DNA of 36,504 nucleotides from an uncultured Verrucomicrobiota bacterium. GTDB lineage: Bacteria > Verrucomicrobiota > Kiritimatiellia > CAIVKH01. Position 1 is the first letter of the stretch. Every line of letters begins with the position of its first letter. The position numbers and the translations under genes are program-made. Below, piece by piece: positions 32,701-36,504 of the stretch. The notes under the pieces were generated by a model. It saw only the letters and a program-made list of their open reading frames with translations, did no database searches and was not told where the DNA came from. Location of the stretch: positions 1 through 36,504 of the forward strand of contig CALMYG010000166.1 in NCBI GenBank assembly GCA_937873455.1, given 5' to 3'.

Positions 32701-35700
32701 GGATGCGCCGTGGTTGTCCACGGCGGTGACGGTGACGACATATCCGCCCTGGTTGGGGTAGGCGTAATTCACGACCGCCCCGTTGGTGGTGACCGGGGAG
32801 CCGTCGCCGAAATTCCACACATACTGCGCGATCGAGCCGTCGGGATCCACGGCGGAGGCGGTGAGGGTGACGGTTTGATTGCCATGCGGCGTGACCGTGC
32901 TGGCGGACAAGCTGACGCGCGGCGCGAGGTTGGTTCCGGTTTCGTAGGCACCGATATCGACAATACCACCCTGAAGCCGTACCGCCCCGGCGAGATCGAC
33001 GGTATTGCTCGCCGGCATGATCCAGGAGCGTTCGTATTCAATCAATCGCAACGATCCGAGAACCGCATGCTGGCTGGCGCTTGGATGCTGGATGTCGAGG
33101 CGGAGCTGGCCGTTGGTTGGCGAGGTCAGCAAGGAGCGCGGAGCGGTGAGCGCGATGTTGTTCCAGTTGGGCAAGCCGAGATATTCGTCGCGGCCATGGC
33201 TGACCAGCCAATAAAAGGAGTCGGTCAACAGGTTGGTGGTGTGGGCCAGCGTGTAGAAGTCGTAGATGCGATCATTATTGAGGTTGTTCAACGTCATGAT
33301 CGTTGTGCGGTTGGTGTGACCGAGGTTAAGGAGGAACGAATCCCTGAGCGCATTGGTCGGGTAGATGGTGCTGGTCGATCGGGTGCCGGAGGTGTCGAGC
33401 GCCGTGAAACCTACCGGGAACTCAAGGTTGTATCCACTGGCCGAGCCGTCCATGTAGTTCAAGTCGGCGATTTTCACGCCGGAACCCAGGGTGGTGATAT
33501 TGTTCCAGTTTTGACCCATTGTGAACGAGGCCGACCCGAAATCCACGCGGATGTCGCCGACTTCGGTATCGACGGTATAAAGATAATTGGTGCCTTGGTT
33601 GATGCCGGGCGATGCGGCGGCAAGGCGGAAATCCTTCGCGGCCCAACTGACAAAGACCGGGGCGTTGGTGATGTTGTTGACGGAACCGGCAAAGAAGCCG
33701 GGAACGGGCCCTTGGATCATGTTGTGGTGGGCGATGATATTGGTACCGGAGCGGAAGGCGGGCGCGTTGTTGGATACGATGATCGAGTTGCGCACGGTGT
33801 TGGTCCCCTGCTGGGTGTACACAATAGTGTTGGTCGAGCTGGAGGCTACGGTATTGCCGACAATCGTGCAGTTCTCGATGCGCGGATCGTTGTTCCCGAT
33901 GGGGCTCCGGATCAGGAAGGTGCTTCCGGCGCGATTGTTTTCGATCAGGTTGTTACGCAGGACGGTGCGGCGTCCGGACATGTATACCAAGGACACATCG
34001 GCGTCGTTGTCGCGGATGATGGTGTTGCGCACCATGGTGAGGTGACTTTCGTTCAGCGAGATCGTCGGCTGGCCGACCATATACACGCCGCCATAGAGGG
34101 TTGAGCGGTTTTTTTCGATGATGCAATTGTCCACCAGGGTCAGGCCGGGTTGTTCCTCGGGGAGCATTTCAATTGGCGCGCCGGAGCCGACGAAGCCGGA
34201 AGGCAGGGATATGTTATTGACGATGCGGGAATCCCGCAGGGTGCCGCCGCGCATATAGACGGCTGATCCGCCGCTGGCATTGTATCCGTTCTGGATGGTG
34301 AAGCCCTCGACCAAACTTCCGAATAACATCCGGATCACCCGGACTTCGCGCCGTCCATCAAGGAAGGTGACTTCGCGTCCCTGGCTGGAGCGGAGGATGA
34401 CGCCGTTGGTGACGACGAGGGTATCGGTCACTTCCCAAAGTCCGGGCGCGATATGGACCGTGGCGCCCGGCAGGGCGGCGGCGACGGCCTCGTTGATGTT
34501 GGTCGCCGCTTCCGCCCAATTCTTGAACGGGAAATTGTGGGTGCCGTTCTTGGAAACATAGATGTTGGTCGGGCTTTCCACGCCGGTGATGTGAATATAG
34601 GCGGTGCGGGTGACCCCGGAGGTCGAGCTGCTCCCATCGCTGAAACGGTTGGAAACGCTAAGCGTGACGGTATAGGTGCCGGCGTTCGTATAGAGTTTTT
34701 GCGGGTCGCGGTTGGTGCTGGTCCCGCCATCGCCGAACGTCCAGCGCCACGCATGCGGCTCGGGACCGGAGAGGTCGGTGAACTGGATGCGGATTGGCGC
34801 GGCGGCGGTGCGGATGTTCGCCGTGAAGTCAGCGGCCAGTCCGGTCAGCACGCGAATGTAGTTGGTGCGGATCATCGTGCTGGTTTCGCCGGCGGCATTG
34901 GTGGCGATGAGGCGGACGGTGTAGGCGCCGGGCGCGGCGTAGGTATGTTGAACGGTTTGCAGACCGGCGCCGGTGGTTTCGAAGGTGCCGTTGTTGTCGA
35001 AATCCCAGTGATAGACGAGGCCGTTGGTGTTTCCGGAAACCGTGGCCTTGAAGCGGGCGGTGAAGGAGCCGATGCTCGCCGTGCCGTTGGTGCTCACAAA
35101 TCCGGCGCGAAGATACGTTTCCGGATGGCGGTACCGGCCTTGCTGATCGGCAGTGAAACGACGCGTGGCGGTAAACGTGGTGGAAGGATTGTAGGGGTGT
35201 CCGGTGTCGATCACGCTCACCGATCCGCCGACGGTGGAGAGAAGGAACACATTGGTTTCCGTGCCGCCCAACACCAACGGTCCGGTGGCGAGGTCGGTGA
35301 AATCGGTGATGATATTTTCCTCGGCCACTTCCGATACCCGACGCGGGAAACCATGCAGGAGAAGGCCGTTGCGGTCACGGGCGACGATATCATAATGATT
35401 CACGCCACTGCTGTGGCGGTAATTGGCGAGATAGGCAACGTCCGGGGCGTTGTCGCCATTGAGGTCGGTAATAACGACGCGGCTGACGATGCCGGTGTCG
35501 AGAATGGGAAATTGGAATAAGGTCTCACCTCGATCGTTCCAGCCGGCCAACCGGCCGGCCAGGCTGTCGGCGAGAAAGATTTCCAGCCGGCCATCGTTGT
35601 CCAGATCGGCGAACTGCACATCGGGCGTTCCCCAGAAACTCCCGTGCGGACGGGCGTACACCGGCCAGCCATCGCGGATGGAACCGTCGCCATTGACCAC

Positions 35701-36504
35701 AAAAACCCGGCGGACGAACGTGGAGGTGTCCGACGCGACCACGACGATTTCATCCGCGCCATCGCCATCCATATCCGCGAGCCGGACTTCGGTGGACTCC
35801 ACGACGGAGTGGCCGGGCAGTTGGATCGACCGGTTGGTGGCGCCGGTGGCGGCGTCGATGATCCGCATTTCGCCGGAGATACTGCCGATCACGATCTCCG
35901 ATTTTCCGTCGCCCTCGAGATCGCCGAAGCTCATCATGCGCAGGAATCCGCCGCTGTTGCCGATGGTGTAGGTCCACAGAATCGTACCGGCGGCGTTGTA
36001 GGCGCGGACCCGGCTGTCGTTGGGGTTGGGGCTGTAGAGAACGATCACGTCGTGGTTGCCGTTGCCGTTCACATCGGCGGTCATGACCCGGTGGACCCGG
36101 TAGCCAAGGGATTTGGGCCAGCCGGACATCTGTTGCCCATCCAGGTTCAAGAGGTTGACAAAGTACGTTCCGCCGATGGAGGAGCCATGCCAATAGGCCA
36201 CTTCCTGGCGACCGTTGCCATTGACGTCGCCGAGGGCCGCGCCGTCGATGGTGTAAAATGCACTGCCCTCGTTGGTGGTCCAGCGGGTTTCGCCGGCGGG
36301 TGAATAGCGGCCAAGGGTATTCATGCCCCAGGCGATGATATCGCGCTGGCCGTCGACCGGATCGGTAAGGGCGAATTGTTTGACCTCGCCGCGAAATACA
36401 CTGAAATTCATCGTGTAACTTTCGGCAAGGGTGGCCCCGATGTAGGCGTCGAAGCGGACGGAGTGCATGGAACCGGGGGCGGCGTTGCTGGAGACGGTGA
36501 GGAC
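29710..36504 (-). CDS. Giant secreted multidomain protein, paralog lacking the esterase block (N-terminus beyond right edge)
   Basis: The frame is open from the right edge to a TAA at 29710, giving 2264 visible residues. Order along the protein, by genomic position: FG-GAP/VCBS repeats 36430-35120 (DVNGNGRQEV, DLEGDGKSEI, DMDGDGADEI, DLDNDGRLEI, DLNGDNAPDV); two PKD domains 35110-34620; a beta-helix 34590-33660 (IYVSKNGTHNFPFKNWAEAA, VEGFTIQNG); a WNN module 33600-33000; PKD 32930-32680; fn3 split by a golvesin-like domain 32660-31990; PKD 31950-31710; BACON-like 31690-31370; an RFDFGP module with a conserved insert 31350-30090; then DTDGDGIPDDWE and a tail ending FYRIEVRLTD. It matches the gene at 15223 nearly domain for domain, so a signal peptide and S8 protease are expected outside the window. 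The visible part has no recognisable catalytic domain. It may be the first gene of an operon with sulP and the maturase. Confidence 0.9.
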   Translation of the reverse strand, partial: VLTVSSNAAPGSMHSVRFDAYIGATLAESYTMNFSVFRGEVKQFALTDPVDGQRDIIAWGMNTLGRYSPAGETRWTTNEGSAFYTIDGAALGDVNGNGRQEVAYWHGSSIGGTYFVNLLNLDGQQMSGWPKSLGYRVHRVMTADVNGNGNHDVIVLYSPNPNDSRVRAYNAAGTILWTYTIGNSGGFLRMMSFGDLEGDGKSEIVIGSISGEMRIIDAATGATNRSIQLPGHSVVESTEVRLADMDGDGADEIVVVASDTSTFVRRVFVVNGDGSIRDGWPVYARPHGSFWGTPDVQFADLDNDGRLEIFLADSLAGRLAGWNDRGETLFQFPILDTGIVSRVVITDLNGDNAPDVAYLANYRHSSGVNHYDIVARDRNGLLLHGFPRRVSEVAEENIITDFTDLATGPLVLGGTETNVFLLSTVGGSVSVIDTGHPYNPSTTFTATRRFTADQQGRYRHPETYLRAGFVSTNGTASIGSFTARFKATVSGNTNGLVYHWDFDNNGTFETTGAGLQTVQHTYAAPGAYTVRLIATNAAGETSTMIRTNYIRVLTGLAADFTANIRTAAAPIRIQFTDLSGPEPHAWRWTFGDGGTSTNRDPQKLYTNAGTYTVTLSVSNRFSDGSSSTSGVTRTAYIHITGVESPTNIYVSKNGTHNFPFKNWAEAATNINEAVAAALPGATVHIAPGLWEVTDTLVVTNGVILRSSQGREVTFLDGRREVRVIRMLFGSLVEGFTIQNGYNASGGSAVYMRGGTLRDSRIVNNISLPSGFVGSGAPIEMLPEEQPGLTLVDNCIIEKNRSTLYGGVYMVGQPTISLNESHLTMVRNTIIRDNDADVSLVYMSGRRTVLRNNLIENNRAGSTFLIRSPIGNNDPRIENCTIVGNTVASSSTNTIVYTQQGTNTVRNSIIVSNNAPAFRSGTNIIAHHNMIQGPVPGFFAGSVNNITNAPVFVSWAAKDFRLAAASPGINQGTNYLYTVDTEVGDIRVDFGSASFTMGQNWNNITTLGSGVKIADLNYMDGSASGYNLEFPVGFTALDTSGTRSTSTIYPTNALRDSFLLNLGHTNRTTIMTLNNLNNDRIYDFYTLAHTTNLLTDSFYWLVSHGRDEYLGLPNWNNIALTAPRSLLTSPTNGQLRLDIQHPSASQHAVLGSLRLIEYERSWIMPASNTVDLAGAVRLQGGIVDIGAYETGTNLAPRVSLSASTVTPHGNQTVTLTASAVDPDGSIAQYVWNFGDGSPVTTNGAVVNYAYPNQGGYVVTVTAVDNHGASASATVGLIVSEPVPVTPSGLIVSTNGASPYTSLVLNWNDNANDEDGFVIERARVEDLAVDIIIDNNDPRVSGDLDQFTSATSASGFYGSNYLRNNNGAYYIFYTPFIDHAGWYDISIWYPASSQHSWLTEVTVRHALGSTLHLVNQQTNGSQWLLLGQYYLERGQAAHVQIAASVSMPPLFTVADAVRFTRTARFAPIGAAPANATSFTDTGLIDDTTYRYRVAATNAYGASPWSNEAQQRTVNSNAYPDVAITALTPPFGKAALNVTASALATDADGIAQYLWNFGDGYTGSLQYGPGLSNAVYVYRYPGAYTITLDVTDHAGKTTSTSTNITVYNATGMAVAPGTLTFDWRIADPPPAAQTLTVSNTLVGVLRYTISANASWLNITPATGTVGVVAGGLHTVSIVTNGLQQGVSNAFITVTSADATNSPMVIPVSLTIGHPILYPLGTGEVAVLRFDFGPASTLSTGLWNNITNHSHGSIAQPYDAEGFKHTNLNLAITQPFGSVSSDGAQSPDPALGWPATATRDAFFGSAAENPIIRWAGDYLVGTTARGFVSGFGADLLDENTIRAPDNANYNRSATGGVFYANLKRLPDNAINLSQIEDGNGTNTISIQLFRQNTTGNILGHGVFMWKQTNFVGGFNNVYTTPTEFSITATRNQHGGGSNQVRWLVKEGNQYYVSQNAHSFVSHIPSNRTDAIAAITGWQEYNPATDLEFTPVSFSARTFSNVTAVGYYVRMFRADAPVNGILRMDVSDFAVRGKIAGQSGDPAEVTLSGLNTNLAYALRYFASLTGVSVNVETAYRTLHADGTHTGLLNAANNTASTITTPWLTPNPDGTLRVQIQAGPANTDPNGRYLLGVMELTFTNIIVTGEHVTDTDGDGIPDDWETTHFGGPTNALASAIASNGVNTLLEAYIVGLNPHNPDSTFIIEAHTTNGQLTWMPSVTGRLYTISWTTNLLQPFTPFASNIPGPQGAFTTDVHSLPAQNFYRIEVRLTD
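30391..31088 (-). repeat. Copy 2 of the strongly conserved block shared by the two giant genes
   Basis: This block encodes 232 residues from IIRWAGDYLVGTTARGF to AGQSGDPA. It is the partner of 18721-19418, with about 29 residue differences by hand count. It sits inside a split outer domain: RFDFGP...PATATRDAF before it and VTLSGLNTNLAYALRYFAS after it belong together. Confidence 0.75.

Overview
The window looks like chromosome of an anaerobic, polysaccharide-degrading member of the Verrucomicrobiota/Kiritimatiellota group. That placement is inferred from gene content: an anaerobic sulfatase-maturating enzyme, a GH38 alpha-mannosidase, and giant secreted PKD/beta-helix proteins ending in a DTDGDGIPDDWE calcium-binding tail. 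No rRNA, tRNA, CRISPR array, integrase or complete transposase was seen.

Left edge (1-1743, minus): the N-terminal 581 residues of a GH38 alpha-mannosidase, running off the window. Positions 1744-2321 are a repeat-rich spacer: a leaderless-type promoter, an imperfect inverted-repeat element, a pair of REP-like hairpins with GTAG heads, and two palindromes. Immediately after it is an 84-bp remnant of the 3' end of a giant secreted-protein gene (2322-2405), like those further right.

Accessory/defence segment (2410-15037). On the minus strand is a three-gene overlapping operon: XRE-ImmA regulator, PIN ribonuclease and class 3 lipase, behind a clear promoter/operator. On the plus strand is a series: Fic protein, PLD-nuclease/SNF2 helicase, a large Eco57I-type adenine methyltransferase, and an AbiEii-family nucleotidyltransferase toxin. 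The methyltransferase carries an extra C-terminal domain that reads as an AbiEi/DUF6577-type antitoxin, and its presumed partner toxin is the next gene. This methylase-antitoxin fusion is the most interesting thing in the window: it appears to weld a restriction-modification-like system to a toxin-antitoxin pair. A perfect palindrome and a second REP-like pair close this segment at 15093-15197.

Right part (15223-36504, all minus). Two giant paralogous secreted proteins flank a two-gene sulfate unit. The first (3749 aa) starts with a signal peptide and a subtilisin (S8) domain, then FG-GAP/VCBS, PKD, beta-helix, fn3/golvesin, BACON-like and esterase modules. The second is cut by the right window edge; its visible 2264 residues share most of that order but lack the esterase block. 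Between them lie a SulP sulfate permease and an anaerobic sulfatase-maturating enzyme with a 4-nt ATGA overlap. The permease starts 20 bp after the second giant gene, so secreted glycan handling, sulfate transport and sulfatase activation are probably co-expressed.
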